From Mycoplana rhizolycopersici (lineage in GTDB: Bacteria; Pseudomonadota; Alphaproteobacteria; Rhizobiales; Rhizobiaceae): a stretch of 64,000 nucleotides of DNA. The stretch spans positions 124,001-188,000 of the forward strand of contig NZ_JABXYK010000010.1 of NCBI RefSeq assembly GCF_013378445.1, written 5' to 3'. Positions 1 to 8,746 of the stretch are shown here, one piece after another. How positions within the stretch are numbered: position 1 is the first letter of the stretch; each line of letters begins with the position of its first letter. The notes under the pieces are model-generated. The model was not told the DNA's origin. It saw only the letters and a list, made by a program, of their open reading frames with translations, and ran no database searches. Made by a program: the position numbers and the translations under genes.

Positions 1-1099
1 AGCAGGCCGGACCGGGGTTGGAGCCGGCGCTCTCCGGGCCGACCTTCAAAAGGCCCAACTCGTCGACATGGGCGATGCTGCCGCCGCCGGCGCCAATCTC
101 GATCAGGTCGATCGAGGGGACCGTCACCGGCAGGCCGCTGCCTTCCTTGAAGCGATAGCGGCGGTCGACCTCGAACAGGCCGGTGACGAGCGGTGTGCGG
201 TTTTCGATGAGGCAGGCCTTGGCGGTCGTCCCGCCCATGTCGAAGGACATCAGCCGGTCGATTCCGAGCACTTCCGCATAGTGGCAGGCGGCGAGCGCAC
301 CGGCTGCCGGCCCGCTTTCGATCATGCGCACCGGATTGCGTCCCGCCGTCTCCGCCCCGACGACGCCGCCGGAGCTCAACATGATCAGCGGCGAGTTGCC
401 AAAACCCTCGTCGCGCAGCCGATCGCTGAGCCGACGCAGATAGGGCTGCGAGATCGGCATCGTATAGGCGTTGACGGTTGCGGTTGAGGCGCGCGGATAC
501 TCCCTGATCTGCGGCGCGACATCGGACGAGGTGCAGATGAAGAGATCGTTCAGCAGCCTCGACAAACGACCGGCGACGTAGGCCTCGTTCGATGAGTTGA
601 CGAACGAATTCAGGAAGCAGATGGCGACCGACTGAGCGCCGGTCTTGCGAATGTCTGCAGCCAGGACTTCGATCGCCTCGTCGGAAGGTGTCTGTGCGAC
701 CGTGCCGTCAGCAAGCGTGCGTTCTGCAATGCCGAATGTCAGTTCGATCGGCACGAGCGGCTCGGGGAATTCGATCTGCGGATCATACATGTCGTAGCGG
801 TGCTCGTTGCGGATCGACAGCACGTCGCGGAAACCCTCCGTCACGACGAGTGCGGTCGGCGGCCCCTTGCGTTCGATCAGTGCGTTGGTGACGACGGTGG
901 TTGCATGAACGATCACGCCGTCAATCGCGTCGGAGGAGATGCCCGCCTTCTTGAGGACGGCATTCACACCGCCGAAGAAGCCACTGAGCAGATCCTCGTG
1001 CGTTGTCAACGTCTTGTCGACGGACAGTCGGCCGTCTGAATTGCGAAGGACGATATCGGTGAATGTGCCGCCGATATCGACTGCAAGCGAATAGGTCAT
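1..1099 (-). CDS. hyuA: Hydantoinase/oxoprolinase subunit A, 3' end cut by window edge
   Basis: This is the N-terminal 366 residues of an ATP-dependent hydantoinase/5-oxoprolinase A subunit (family members are usually near 690 residues). The family opens five-membered cyclic amides such as 5-oxoproline or N-methylhydantoin, using ATP, with a B subunit that would lie beyond the window. An actin-like phosphate loop DIGGTFTD is at residues 8-15, and a second SFDMGGTTAK motif lies near residue 280, both typical of HyuA_N plus Hydantoinase_A domains. The ATG at 1099 has GGAGAG a few bases upstream and overlaps the stop of the IclR gene by 4 bases, so the two are co-transcribed. The exact substrate cannot be told. 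The gene is truncated by the window, not by mutation. Confidence 0.9.
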   Translation of the reverse strand, partial: MTYSLAVDIGGTFTDIVLRNSDGRLSVDKTLTTHEDLLSGFFGGVNAVLKKAGISSDAIDGVIVHATTVVTNALIERKGPPTALVVTEGFRDVLSIRNEHRYDMYDPQIEFPEPLVPIELTFGIAERTLADGTVAQTPSDEAIEVLAADIRKTGAQSVAICFLNSFVNSSNEAYVAGRLSRLLNDLFICTSSDVAPQIREYPRASTATVNAYTMPISQPYLRRLSDRLRDEGFGNSPLIMLSSGGVVGAETAGRNPVRMIESGPAAGALAACHYAEVLGIDRLMSFDMGGTTAKACLIENRTPLVTGLFEVDRRYRFKEGSGLPVTVPSIDLIEIGAGGGSIAHVDELGLLKVGPESAGSNPGPAC

Positions 1100-1890
1100 T
1101 CTTTTTCTCTCCATCCCAAACGTTCAGAGATCCGGTGCGCCGTGGCACGGACCTCGTCTATCTGCGCGCCGTCCGGCGAAGCGGCGATGAATTGCGTCGA
1201 GCCGACGATTGCCACCGAGCCGGCGATTTCGCCCCGGTGATTGAAGACGGGTGCGGCAAGCGCATTGACAGCCGTCAGCAATTCGTCCGCCGCCATGGCC
1301 CAGCCCTGGTTCCGTACTGTGTCGATCTCCTCGCGAAGGCGGACCGGATCGACGATGGTCTTCGGCGTCCAGGCATGAAGCGGTGCAGCCGTTGTCTGCG
1401 CGAACAGCGCTGGCTTGGCGAAGGCAAGCCAAACCTTGCCGTGCGCGGTCGCATGGATCGAAAGCTCCGTTCCCGGGCGGGTGCCGAATTCGATGACGGT
1501 GCGGCCGTGCAGCAGATCCAGTACGACGAGCTTTCCATCGACCATTCCGCAGATCGTCACGGCCTGCCCGGTACGCTCGCGCAAGCCCGAAAGCTCGTCG
1601 CGCGCCGCCGTGGCGACCTGGAAGCGGTTGCGTACCGCCTCGCCCAGCATCAGCAGCTTGACGCCGGCCTCGTAGCGGCTGGTTTCCTGATCCTGGCGAA
1701 CGAAGTCGTGGCGTTGAAGCGTAACGAGGTGGCGATAGACGGTGGCCTTGCTGGCGGAAAACGCCTTGGCGATCTGGGCCAGCGTCAGCGGCTGGTCCTG
1801 GGCTGCGAGGAACTCCACGATACGCAACGCCATGTCGAGCGTGCTCGTCCCCGTCCCCAACCGTTCCGACTTGCCGGAAGCGCCTTCCAT
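1096..1890 (-). CDS. IclR-family transcriptional regulator
   Basis: A 264-residue IclR regulator. The winged helix-turn-helix is near residues 36-58 (LTLAQIAKAF, then SKATVYRHL), and the IclR effector domain fills the rest. A longer reading from 1908 is possible, but the ATG at 1890 has GAGGG upstream, whereas the one at 1908 sits 3 bases from a palindrome and has no ribosome site, so 1890 was chosen. It is the first gene of the hyuA unit (4-base overlap) and diverges from proVWX. Two palindromes in the shared promoter region (1912-1928 and 2134-2149) suggest that it represses itself and perhaps the transporter. The ligand is unknown; a cyclic amide or its product is an inference from the neighbour. 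Confidence 0.9.
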   Translation of the reverse strand: MEGASGKSERLGTGTSTLDMALRIVEFLAAQDQPLTLAQIAKAFSASKATVYRHLVTLQRHDFVRQDQETSRYEAGVKLLMLGEAVRNRFQVATAARDELSGLRERTGQAVTICGMVDGKLVVLDLLHGRTVIEFGTRPGTELSIHATAHGKVWLAFAKPALFAQTTAAPLHAWTPKTIVDPVRLREEIDTVRNQGWAMAADELLTAVNALAAPVFNHRGEIAGSVAIVGSTQFIAASPDGAQIDEVRATAHRISERLGWREKE

Positions 1891-1911
1891 GGTGTTTCTA
1901 TCCCTCATGAC

Positions 1912-1928
1912 GTTTCAAATAATGAAAC
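1912..1928. promoter_or_regulatory. Palindrome, likely IclR autoregulatory operator
   Basis: Perfect inverted repeat GTTTCA-AATAA-TGAAAC, 22 bases upstream of the chosen IclR start. Its position over the leader of the IclR-hyuA unit suggests autoregulation; this is inferred, not known. Confidence 0.55.
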
Positions 1929-2133
1929 ATCGTTTTATTTTCATTGATATTTACGCGACGTGCACCGGCTGTCAAGCGGCCAGATGCGATCAATGCCAAT
2001 TCAGTGTTTTCGGCTGCGAAATCGGCGCAGCGCGGACCGCCATTTCGCGTTGCCGCGCCACTGGGCTCTCGTCGTTCAGAGCGATAGAAATGCGAAAACA
2101 GTTCCAAGTTACGCTGTCGACTGAGGCATATGG

Positions 2134-2149
2134 TGGAAATATTTTCCCA
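2134..2149. promoter_or_regulatory. IclR-type palindrome upstream of proVWX
   Basis: The sequence TGGAAATATTTTCCCA is close to the operator consensus of E. coli IclR (TGGAAATNATTTCCA), with two mismatches at the fixed positions. It lies about 170 bases upstream of proV and next to a possible -35 element, so IclR-family control of the transporter is plausible. Confidence 0.45.
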
Positions 2150-2315
2150 TTTGACTGGACATAAAAGGAATAATGTGCAATTTATGTTCATATTGCGACG
2201 CGATATCGCATTTGCGAAATGGCGCTTCGCGCACATTTTCATCTCGCTGATTGCTTCATCGGCTGACGACAGACAAAGGAGAGCGCCCCGCTTCCGGAGC
2301 CGGGCCCGAGACAAT

Positions 2316-3548
2316 ATGGCTTATGCAACTGAGAGCGACCTTCCGGGGAACGACCGGCCGGTCAAGATCAGTATCAGGAACGTGTTCAAGGTCTTCGGCG
2401 ATCGGCCGGAGAAGGCCATCGAACTGCTCAAGGCCGGTAGGACCAAGTCGGAGATCCATGCGGCAACGGGCTGCACGATCGGCGTCAAGGATGCGAGCTT
2501 CGACATCCGCGCCGGCGAGATCTTCGTCATCATGGGGCTGTCGGGTTCAGGCAAATCCACCATGCTGCGCCTTATCAACCGCCTGATCGAGCCTACTTCC
2601 GGATCGATCGAGATCGAGGGCCGCGACGTGGCGCGCATGCCGCGCAGCGAATTGATCGCCCTGCGTCGCCGCGACATCAGCATGGTCTTCCAGTCGTTCG
2701 CACTGCTTCCCAACCGCACCGTCATCGACAATGCCGCCTTCGGCCTGGAAGTCGCAGGCATCGGCGAGGAAGAGCGCCGGCAGCGCGCCCGCGCCGCGCT
2801 CAAGGCCGTCGGGCTGGATGGACACGACCACAGCCGTATCGATCAGCTTTCAGGGGGGATGAAGCAGCGCGTCGGACTTGCCCGGGCACTGGCCAATGAG
2901 CCGACGGTGCTCTTGATGGACGAGGCCTTCTCCGCGCTCGACCCGCTCATCCGTACCGAAATGCAGGACGAGCTGGTACGCCTGCAGGCCGAGCACAGCC
3001 GCACCATCGTCTTCGTCAGCCACGACCTCGACGAGGCCATGCGCATCGGCGATCGTATCTGCATCATGCAGAACGGCGAGGTGGTCCAGGTCGGCACGCC
3101 CGACGAGATCGTGCTGAAGCCGGCCAACGACTATGTCCGCTCCTTCTTCCGCAATGTCGATGTCTCGCAGGTGTTTCGCGCCGGCGACGTCGCCCGCAAG
3201 ACGCAGGTGACGATCATCGAGCGTCAGGGTGTGTCCGCCGCCGCTGCGCTGGAGCGCATGGACCATCACGATCGGGACGTCGCCATCATCCTTGGCCGTG
3301 ACAAGCGCTATCACGGCATGGTCAGCCGCAATTCGCTGATCCAGACGAACCGCGAAGGCGCAAGCGATCCCTACCGGCAGGCCTTCCTGGCCGGCATCGA
3401 GCCGATCTCTGCCTCGGAAAGTCTTTCGAACGTGCTGGGCAGGGTTGCCGCCAGCGCCTTTCCGGTTCCCGTCGTCGACGAGGCCAATCGCTACCTCGGC
3501 TCCATCAGCAAATCCGCGCTTCTCGAAACACTCGACCGCAGCGCCTGA
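2316..3548 (+). CDS. proV: Betaine-type ABC transporter ATP-binding protein with CBS domains
   Basis: The ATPase of an osmoprotectant/quaternary-amine importer (ProV/OpuAA family), 410 residues. The Walker [10 protein letters not shown] is at residues 74-82, the signature LSGGMKQR near 180 and the Walker [11 protein letters not shown] near 200. The last 130 residues form two CBS modules, which in OpuA-type systems sense ionic strength. The long N-terminal extension before Walker A ([12 protein letters not shown] region) is typical of ProV. An open frame extends back to 2130, but the extra 62 residues look like translated leader; the ATG at 2316 fits the family start, although its ribosome site is weak. 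It heads the operon with the permease (23-base gap) and the binding protein. The substrate could be glycine betaine, proline betaine, choline or a related amine. Confidence 0.88.
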   Translation: MAYATESDLPGNDRPVKISIRNVFKVFGDRPEKAIELLKAGRTKSEIHAATGCTIGVKDASFDIRAGEIFVIMGLSGSGKSTMLRLINRLIEPTSGSIEIEGRDVARMPRSELIALRRRDISMVFQSFALLPNRTVIDNAAFGLEVAGIGEEERRQRARAALKAVGLDGHDHSRIDQLSGGMKQRVGLARALANEPTVLLMDEAFSALDPLIRTEMQDELVRLQAEHSRTIVFVSHDLDEAMRIGDRICIMQNGEVVQVGTPDEIVLKPANDYVRSFFRNVDVSQVFRAGDVARKTQVTIIERQGVSAAAALERMDHHDRDVAIILGRDKRYHGMVSRNSLIQTNREGASDPYRQAFLAGIEPISASESLSNVLGRVAASAFPVPVVDEANRYLGSISKSALLETLDRSA

Positions 3549-3571
3549 TCCAGCCCGTCCGGAGAAAATCC

Positions 3572-4456
3572 ATGACTTTCGATATCGGTGACGGCGTCGA
3601 CAGCGCCGTCAACTATATTCTCGACAATTTCGCCCCCCTGCTCGATATGATCGCAGCAGCGATCGGCACGGTGACGAACAGCATCCAGGCGACGCTTCTG
3701 GCGACGCCGATGGTCCTCGGCCTTACCATTTTCGTGCTGCTTTCCCTCTGGCGTGTCGGCTTGGGCTTTGCAGTCTTTACGGCCCTGTCGCTATGGCTCG
3801 TCGAGCATATGGGCCTTTGGTCCGCCATGATGGAGACGCTGTCGCTGGTCCTTGCCTCGACGCTCGTCGCCATGGTGATCGGCCTGCCGCTCGGCATCGC
3901 AATGGCGCGCAACGACCGTGTCGCAACCGCCGTCCGGCCGGTGCTCGATCTCATGCAGACCATGCCCGCCTTCGTCTACCTGATCCCCGCGGCGATGTTC
4001 TTCGGTCTCGGCGCCGTCCCCGGCACGATAGCAACGGTCATCTTTTCGATGCCACCCGTCGTACGCCTTACCAATCTCGGCATCCGCCAGGTCCATGCGG
4101 AGTTCATCGAAGCCGGTAACGCCTTTGGCTGCACCGCCACGCAACTGCTCTTCAAGGTGCAGCTTCCCAACGCCATGCCCTCCATCATGGCCGGCATCAA
4201 CCAGACGATCATGCTGTCGCTATCCATGGTGGTGATCGCCTCGATGATCGGTGCTGGCGGTATCGGGAACACGGTGTTGACCGGAATCCAGCGCCTCGAT
4301 GTCGGCACCGGCTTTGAGGGCGGCATCGCCGTCGTCATCCTCGCGGTGATCCTCGACCGGATCACGCAGAGCCTCGGAAAGGAACGCGCCGGCCTCTGGC
4401 GCGCACTCTTCCGCCGTCAGGCGCAACAGCCTCTGGCCTCGCCCGCTACGGCCTGA
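3572..4456 (+). CDS. proW: Betaine-type ABC transporter permease
   Basis: A 294-residue inner-membrane permease of the ProW/OpuAB family. It has several hydrophobic helices and the BPD_transp_1 EAA-type loop near residues 185-205 ([12 protein letters not shown], then [14 protein letters not shown]), which docks on the ATPase. GGAGAAAATCC lies before the ATG. It sits between the ATPase and the binding protein and would form a homodimeric channel, as no second permease is present. The C-terminal tail is hydrophilic. Confidence 0.9.
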   Translation: MTFDIGDGVDSAVNYILDNFAPLLDMIAAAIGTVTNSIQATLLATPMVLGLTIFVLLSLWRVGLGFAVFTALSLWLVEHMGLWSAMMETLSLVLASTLVAMVIGLPLGIAMARNDRVATAVRPVLDLMQTMPAFVYLIPAAMFFGLGAVPGTIATVIFSMPPVVRLTNLGIRQVHAEFIEAGNAFGCTATQLLFKVQLPNAMPSIMAGINQTIMLSLSMVVIASMIGAGGIGNTVLTGIQRLDVGTGFEGGIAVVILAVILDRITQSLGKERAGLWRALFRRQAQQPLASPATA

Positions 4457-4512
4457 CGCCTGAAATGGCGGCCTTCGCGCCGCCGATGCAAACCTTCAAA
4501 AAAGGAGCAACC

Positions 4513-5388
4513 ATGTTCAAGACACTTGCTACAATCAGCCTTGCGGCCGGGGTTTTCGCCGGAACGCTGGGCACGGCGCTCGCGGAAGACAAGGCGCCGG
4601 TGAAGATCGGCTGGTCCGCCTGGTCCGACGCCGAATTCGTCACCAAGCTGGCGGCCAAGCTGATCAAGGACGAGCTTGGCCGGGACGTCGAGCTGGTCCA
4701 GACGGACGTCGCCCCCCTTTACCAGGGCGTTGGTCGCGGCGACCTCGACGCCATGATGATGGCCTGGCTGCCGGAAACGCACGCCGACTACTTCGCCAGG
4801 GTGAAGGACAAGGTGACGACGCTCGGCACCGTCTATGACGGGGCAAAGCTCGGCTGGGTCGTTCCGACCTATGTCCCCGAGGATGCGATCGCATCGATCG
4901 AAGATCTTAACAAGGACGATGTGAAGGACAAGCTGAAGGGCCGCGTCGAGGGTATCGACCCGGGTGCCGGCCTGACGCGCCTTTCCGAACAGGCGATCAA
5001 GGACTACGGGTTGGACGACTACAAGCTGCAGATCTCCAGCGAGGCCGGCATGCTGACGTCCGTCGACCGCGCAATCCGCAACAAGGAGTGGTTCGTCGCC
5101 ACGTCCTGGAGCCCGCACTGGATGTTCGGCAAGTATGAGCTGCGCTACATCGACGACCCGAAGGGCTCGCTCGGTAAGGCGGAGCATGTCGACGTGCTCG
5201 CCCGCAAGGATTTCGAGAAGGACAATCCGAAGGTCGCCGCCTTCCTGTCGCGCATGAAGCTGCCGATCGACGACCTGGAGGCCGCAATGTTCAACGCACA
5301 GGAAACCTCCTACGAGGAGGCAGTCGACAAGTACATCGCCGACCACCCGGACCAGATCAAAGCCTGGCTCGAGAAGGAAGAAGGCTGA
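4513..5388 (+). CDS. proX: Betaine-type ABC transporter substrate-binding protein
   Basis: A periplasmic OpuAC-family binding protein of 291 residues. A signal peptide covers about residues 1-24 (MFKTL start, cut after ALA). Aromatic residues in GWSAWSD, MMAWLPETH and SWSPHWMF fit the tryptophan cage that binds quaternary amines in this family. The start at 4513 has AAAGGAG 6 bases upstream; the open frame reaches back to 4465, but that part lacks a signal sequence. It is the last gene of the importer and is followed by a strong stem-loop at 5414-5437. Which betaine it binds cannot be decided from sequence. Confidence 0.9.
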   Translation: MFKTLATISLAAGVFAGTLGTALAEDKAPVKIGWSAWSDAEFVTKLAAKLIKDELGRDVELVQTDVAPLYQGVGRGDLDAMMMAWLPETHADYFARVKDKVTTLGTVYDGAKLGWVVPTYVPEDAIASIEDLNKDDVKDKLKGRVEGIDPGAGLTRLSEQAIKDYGLDDYKLQISSEAGMLTSVDRAIRNKEWFVATSWSPHWMFGKYELRYIDDPKGSLGKAEHVDVLARKDFEKDNPKVAAFLSRMKLPIDDLEAAMFNAQETSYEEAVDKYIADHPDQIKAWLEKEEG

Positions 5389-5413
5389 CGCCGTCAATCT
5401 CGTCGCCCATCTC

Positions 5414-5437
5414 GCCCCGCGGTCGTTTCCGCGGGGC
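5414..5437 (+). terminator. Stem-loop after proX
   Basis: A perfect 9-base stem GCCCCGCGG / CCGCGGGGC with a 6-base loop, 26 bases after the proX stop. It lacks a clear T-tract, so it may be a weak terminator or an mRNA-stabilising hairpin ahead of the XRE gene. Confidence 0.65.
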
Positions 5438-5464
5438 GTCCGTTCTGGAATGGAAGGATCTGAC

Positions 5465-5740
5465 ATGTACAAGAACGACACCCTTGCGCCGCATGCGCCG
5501 ATCGACGGAGCTTGCGACACGACCGGCGGAAGGATCTCGCTCGCCCGCGACGCTGCCGGCCTCACGGTGGAAGAGATTTCCGCCGTCGCCGGCGTGACTG
5601 TCGAGACCTGGACGAACTGGGAGAACGACAGGTCGGAACCACGCGCCAATCGCCTCGACATGCTCGCGGGCATCCTGCAGGTCAGTATCGCCTGGCTGCT
5701 TGTCGGTCAGGGAGAGGGTCCGGCAGCCCGCAGTCGATAA
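5465..5740 (+). CDS. Small XRE-family DNA-binding protein
   Basis: A 91-residue protein consisting almost wholly of a Cro/CI-type helix-turn-helix (ISLARDAAGLTVEEISAVAGV, then TWTNWENDRSEPRANRLDMLAGIL at about residues 23-75). Rhizobia carry many such single-domain regulators. The ATG at 5465 was chosen because GGAAGGAT precedes it by a few bases. It follows the proX stem-loop and runs to 3 bases from the convergent amidase stop. No ligand-binding domain is present, so its signal and targets are unknown; control of proVWX is a guess from position. Confidence 0.75.
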   Translation: MYKNDTLAPHAPIDGACDTTGGRISLARDAAGLTVEEISAVAGVTVETWTNWENDRSEPRANRLDMLAGILQVSIAWLLVGQGEGPAARSR

Positions 5741-5743
5741 GTC

Positions 5744-6988
5744 TCATCCGGAAGACAGTTTCACGACCGCGCCCAGCAGTGCGCGGGCGCCGATAATGAT
5801 GTGGTCGTCGGACACGAACTCCGCCTCGTTGTGGCTGACGCCGTTACGGCAGGGCACGAAGATCATCGCCGACGGCGCGATCCTGTTGACGAAAAGGGCA
5901 TCGTGGAAGGCACCCGAGATCATGGGGCGGCAAGCGATGTCCTGCGCAGCGCAGGCGTCTTCGATCGCCTGAGCAACGTGCGGAGAGAAACGGCCGGGCG
6001 GCATGTCGACGCGCTGTTCGATGACAGTCTTGCAGCCCAATCGTTCACCTGCGGCCTGACATTCATCGCGGACCCGCCGTTCGATCGCGGCAAGGATGGT
6101 GGCGTCCGGATGGCGGATATCGACCGTAAAGGAAACCCGACCCGGTATGACATTGATTGAGCCGGGTTCGGCGGCAATGCGCCCGACCGTCAGCCGCGCA
6201 TCGGGGTCGGAGGGCATGACATCGCCCTGGATGCGTGCGATGGCCGCGGCGGCGGCCGCCATTGGGTCCTTACGAAACTCGAGCGGCGTGGTGCCGGCAT
6301 GGGCAGCTTCGCCCGAAAAGGCGACCTCCAGCCACTTGGTGCCCTGAACGGCGGTGACGATGCCGATTGGCACGCCCTCGCGTTCGAGGACGGGCCCCTG
6401 CTCGATATGCAGTTCGACAAACGCAGAGATGGTGTGCCCGACCGGCCGTATCTCGGCTTTAGGCAGGTCATTCAGCGTTGCCGCCAGTTCGTCGGAAAGG
6501 AGCGCGCCATCCGTTGCCCGCGCCGAACGCCAGTCCGCCACATTCGCCACGCCGGCAAAGGCCATGGAACCCATGCAGCCCGGCGAAAAGCGGCTACCCT
6601 CCTCGTTGGTGAAGGCGACGACCTCGATGGCCCGGTCCGTCTCGATGCCGGCATCAGCAAGCGCTTCCAGCGCCTCGAAGGCAGTGAGCGTGCCGAGCGC
6701 GCCATCGAAACGCCCCCCGGTCGGCTGGCTGTCGAGATGACTGCCGATGAGAAGCGGGGCAAGCGCTGCATCGCGCCCCTCTCGGCGGATGAAGAGATTG
6801 GCCGCCTCGTCCTGCAAGACCGCAAAGCCGCGGGCAAGCGCGCGCTCGGCGAGCAGCCGGCGCGCAGCGCGGTCTTCGACGCTCAGTGCCTGCCGGTTGA
6901 CGCCACCGGCCGGCGTTGCGCCGATCGCCGCGAAATCGGCCACGGACTTGAGGAGGCGCGCGGCGTTGACCTCCGGCGTTGTCTTCAT
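5744..6988 (-). CDS. Zn-dependent hydantoinase/carbamoylase-family amidase
   Basis: An M20-type binuclear metal amidase of 414 residues, of the family of N-carbamoyl-L-amino-acid hydrolase, allantoate amidohydrolase and beta-ureidopropionase. The metal ligands are seen in order: GSHLDS, GGRFDGALG, FTNEEGSRF, ELHIEQGP and, near the C-terminus, GAFHDALF. The reaction expected is release of carbamate/ammonia from an N-carbamoyl or ureido compound. The start at 6988 overlaps the upstream BtpA stop by 4 bases, so it is the last gene of the nine-gene unit. Substrate specificity is not readable; its place behind a sugar importer and kinase argues against a simple amino-acid role. Confidence 0.88.
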   Translation of the reverse strand: MKTTPEVNAARLLKSVADFAAIGATPAGGVNRQALSVEDRAARRLLAERALARGFAVLQDEAANLFIRREGRDAALAPLLIGSHLDSQPTGGRFDGALGTLTAFEALEALADAGIETDRAIEVVAFTNEEGSRFSPGCMGSMAFAGVANVADWRSARATDGALLSDELAATLNDLPKAEIRPVGHTISAFVELHIEQGPVLEREGVPIGIVTAVQGTKWLEVAFSGEAAHAGTTPLEFRKDPMAAAAAAIARIQGDVMPSDPDARLTVGRIAAEPGSINVIPGRVSFTVDIRHPDATILAAIERRVRDECQAAGERLGCKTVIEQRVDMPPGRFSPHVAQAIEDACAAQDIACRPMISGAFHDALFVNRIAPSAMIFVPCRNGVSHNEAEFVSDDHIIIGARALLGAVVKLSSG

Positions 6989-7827
6989 CGGCCGAGGCCT
7001 GCGATGAAGCGCTTCACCCGGTCCGGCTCGACTGCATTCCACCAGACGCCGTCATATTTGAGGGCGCTTGCGATGATGACCCCGTCGGCGACGGACAGGA
7101 TGTCGTTGGCATTGTCGTGGGTGACGCCGCTGCCGACCAGCGTCGGCAACGAGCCCGCCTCCTTGATCATGCGGATGTAACCGAGATCCGCGGCATGGCC
7201 GGTGCGCTGGCCGGTGGCGATGACGACATCGGCGTCGAAGAAAACGAGGTCCTTGACCTGTTCTTCGACCGGCCGGTCGGCGACAATGGCATGTGCCCCG
7301 TGCTTCACGTGGGCATCGGCAAAGATGCGAATGCCGCGGGCGCGAAGATGGGCGCGGTAGCGCATGGCGCGCGCAGACTCACCCTCCACGAAACCTTCAT
7401 TGGCAATATAGGCGTTGGCCCACTGGTTGACGCGGATGAAGGACGCGGACGAAGCCGAGGCGATGGCGAGGGCGGGGATCGATGCGTTGGCCAGCACATT
7501 GATCCCGATCGGCCGTCCGAGTTCGCGGCGGATGCGGTCGGCGACGACGGCCATATGGGCGGAGGTCTCGTGACCGATATCGTCAGGTTTGGCGAAGGGC
7601 ACGTCGCCGTGGTTCTCGACGATCACGGCGTCGCAGCCGCCAGAGAGATAGGCCCGCGCATCCGAAAGACCGCGCTCGTAGATCGCCTCGACGCCTTCGT
7701 CGTCATAACGTGGCGCTCCGGGCAGCGGCATGAGGTGCACCACGCCGATCACCGGCTTGTCGCGCCCGAAAAGCGTTTTCAGCGTATCGTTGTCCTGCCG
7801 TCCAATGGGGTTGCTCATGGTGATCAC
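6985..7827 (-). CDS. BtpA/SgcQ-family TIM-barrel protein
   Basis: A 280-residue protein of the BtpA/SgcQ family (PF03437), with typical stretches VIGVVHLMPLPGAPRY near the N-terminus, AVIVENHGDVPF near residue 70 and SGVTHDNA near residue 240. BtpA was named for photosystem I accumulation in cyanobacteria, but most bacterial members lie in sugar operons such as E. coli sgc, and their enzymatic activity is not established to my knowledge. The GTG at 7827 overlaps the kinase stop by 4 bases; an ATG at 7818 is the alternative. Its tight coupling to a PfkB kinase and an amidase suggests a catabolic enzyme acting on a phosphorylated sugar derivative (inference). Confidence 0.82.
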   Translation of the reverse strand: MITMSNPIGRQDNDTLKTLFGRDKPVIGVVHLMPLPGAPRYDDEGVEAIYERGLSDARAYLSGGCDAVIVENHGDVPFAKPDDIGHETSAHMAVVADRIRRELGRPIGINVLANASIPALAIASASSASFIRVNQWANAYIANEGFVEGESARAMRYRAHLRARGIRIFADAHVKHGAHAIVADRPVEEQVKDLVFFDADVVIATGQRTGHAADLGYIRMIKEAGSLPTLVGSGVTHDNANDILSVADGVIIASALKYDGVWWNAVEPDRVKRFIAGLGR

Positions 7828-8729
7828 ACGTTTTCCAGTTTCAATGTCTTGGTGAGGGCGGCAAGTTCCGCCCGGGAGGGAAAGGAGGCGAGCGTGCCGG
7901 AACGGCCGACTGCGATCCCTGCCGCCTGTGTCGCAAGTTTCGCGGCGTCAATGAGCGACGCGCCCTGTGCGAGAAGACCGGCGATCGTTCCCGCAAAGCA
8001 ATCGCCCGCACCGCTGGTGTCCACCGCCTCGATCTTCTCGGCCGATATGTGAAGGCAGGAAGATGCGTTCAGCACCAGAGCCCCTTCAGAGCCAAGTGTC
8101 ACGATGACGCTTGCCGCACCCATGGCATGGAGCCGACCGGCTGCGCGTTCGGCGTTGGCCTCGCCGGTCAACGCCTCGGCCTCGGGCTGATTGCAGACGA
8201 GAAGCGACACCGTCGCAAGATCCAGCGGCTCAACGGGAAGTGGGCTGGGATTGAGAACCGTAAACAGCCCGGCTTCCCTTCCCGCCTTCAGGCAGGCGGC
8301 CGTGACTTGCGAACCTAGATTGCCCTGCATCAAGAGCATATCGCCGGTTTGCCAGGTTTCTCCGAGCGGACTCATCGCGAGCGGGTCGAAAGCCGCTGCG
8401 CAGGCGGCGGCGGTGACGATGACGTTCTCGCCGTCGCGATCGATCAGGACCACCGAGCGATCAGAGGGCAGATCAAGGCGCAACAGACGCAGATCGGAGA
8501 TTTCGGCGGAAAGCAGGTCTTCCATCCGGTCTCCGGCGGCATCCCTGCCGATGGGGGCCCAGAATGTGACTGGCGCACCCGTGCGGGCGGCGGCGACGGC
8601 CTGATTTGCACCCTTGCCGCCGAGACCCTCGCCGGCGGCGGCTGCGTTCAGCGTTTCGCCCGGCTGCGGCAACCGCTCCAGGCGAAAACTCGTATCGACG
8701 CAGACATTGCCGACGACGTGGATGGTCAT
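7824..8729 (-). CDS. PfkB-family carbohydrate kinase (ribokinase-like)
   Basis: A 301-residue ribokinase-type sugar kinase. The N-terminal PfkB signature GGKGANQAVAAAR is at residues 36-48, and the C-terminal signature with the catalytic base DTSGAGDCFAG is near residues 242-252. It would phosphorylate a sugar or nucleoside imported by the upstream ABC system. The start at 8729 has AAGG upstream and matches the family N-terminus (the open frame goes back to 8849 with no homology). It overlaps BtpA by 4 bases and follows the amidotransferase-like gene by 17 bases. The residues that bind the sugar do not identify the substrate by eye. Confidence 0.88.
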   Translation of the reverse strand: MTIHVVGNVCVDTSFRLERLPQPGETLNAAAAGEGLGGKGANQAVAAARTGAPVTFWAPIGRDAAGDRMEDLLSAEISDLRLLRLDLPSDRSVVLIDRDGENVIVTAAACAAAFDPLAMSPLGETWQTGDMLLMQGNLGSQVTAACLKAGREAGLFTVLNPSPLPVEPLDLATVSLLVCNQPEAEALTGEANAERAAGRLHAMGAASVIVTLGSEGALVLNASSCLHISAEKIEAVDTSGAGDCFAGTIAGLLAQGASLIDAAKLATQAAGIAVGRSGTLASFPSRAELAALTKTLKLENV

Positions 8730-8746
8730 GGTCGGGGGCCTTCCGT

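Larger units (their letters stand above)
1891..2315. other. Divergent promoter region between IclR and proV
   Basis: This stretch of about 425 bases has no convincing gene and is clearly richer in A+T than its flanks. It holds the two palindromes listed separately. A TTGACT at 2151-2156 could be a -35 element for proV, but no good -10 is seen. A purine-rich AAAGGAGAG lies at about 2276-2284, too far from the chosen proV start at 2316 to act as its ribosome site. Confidence 0.5.
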
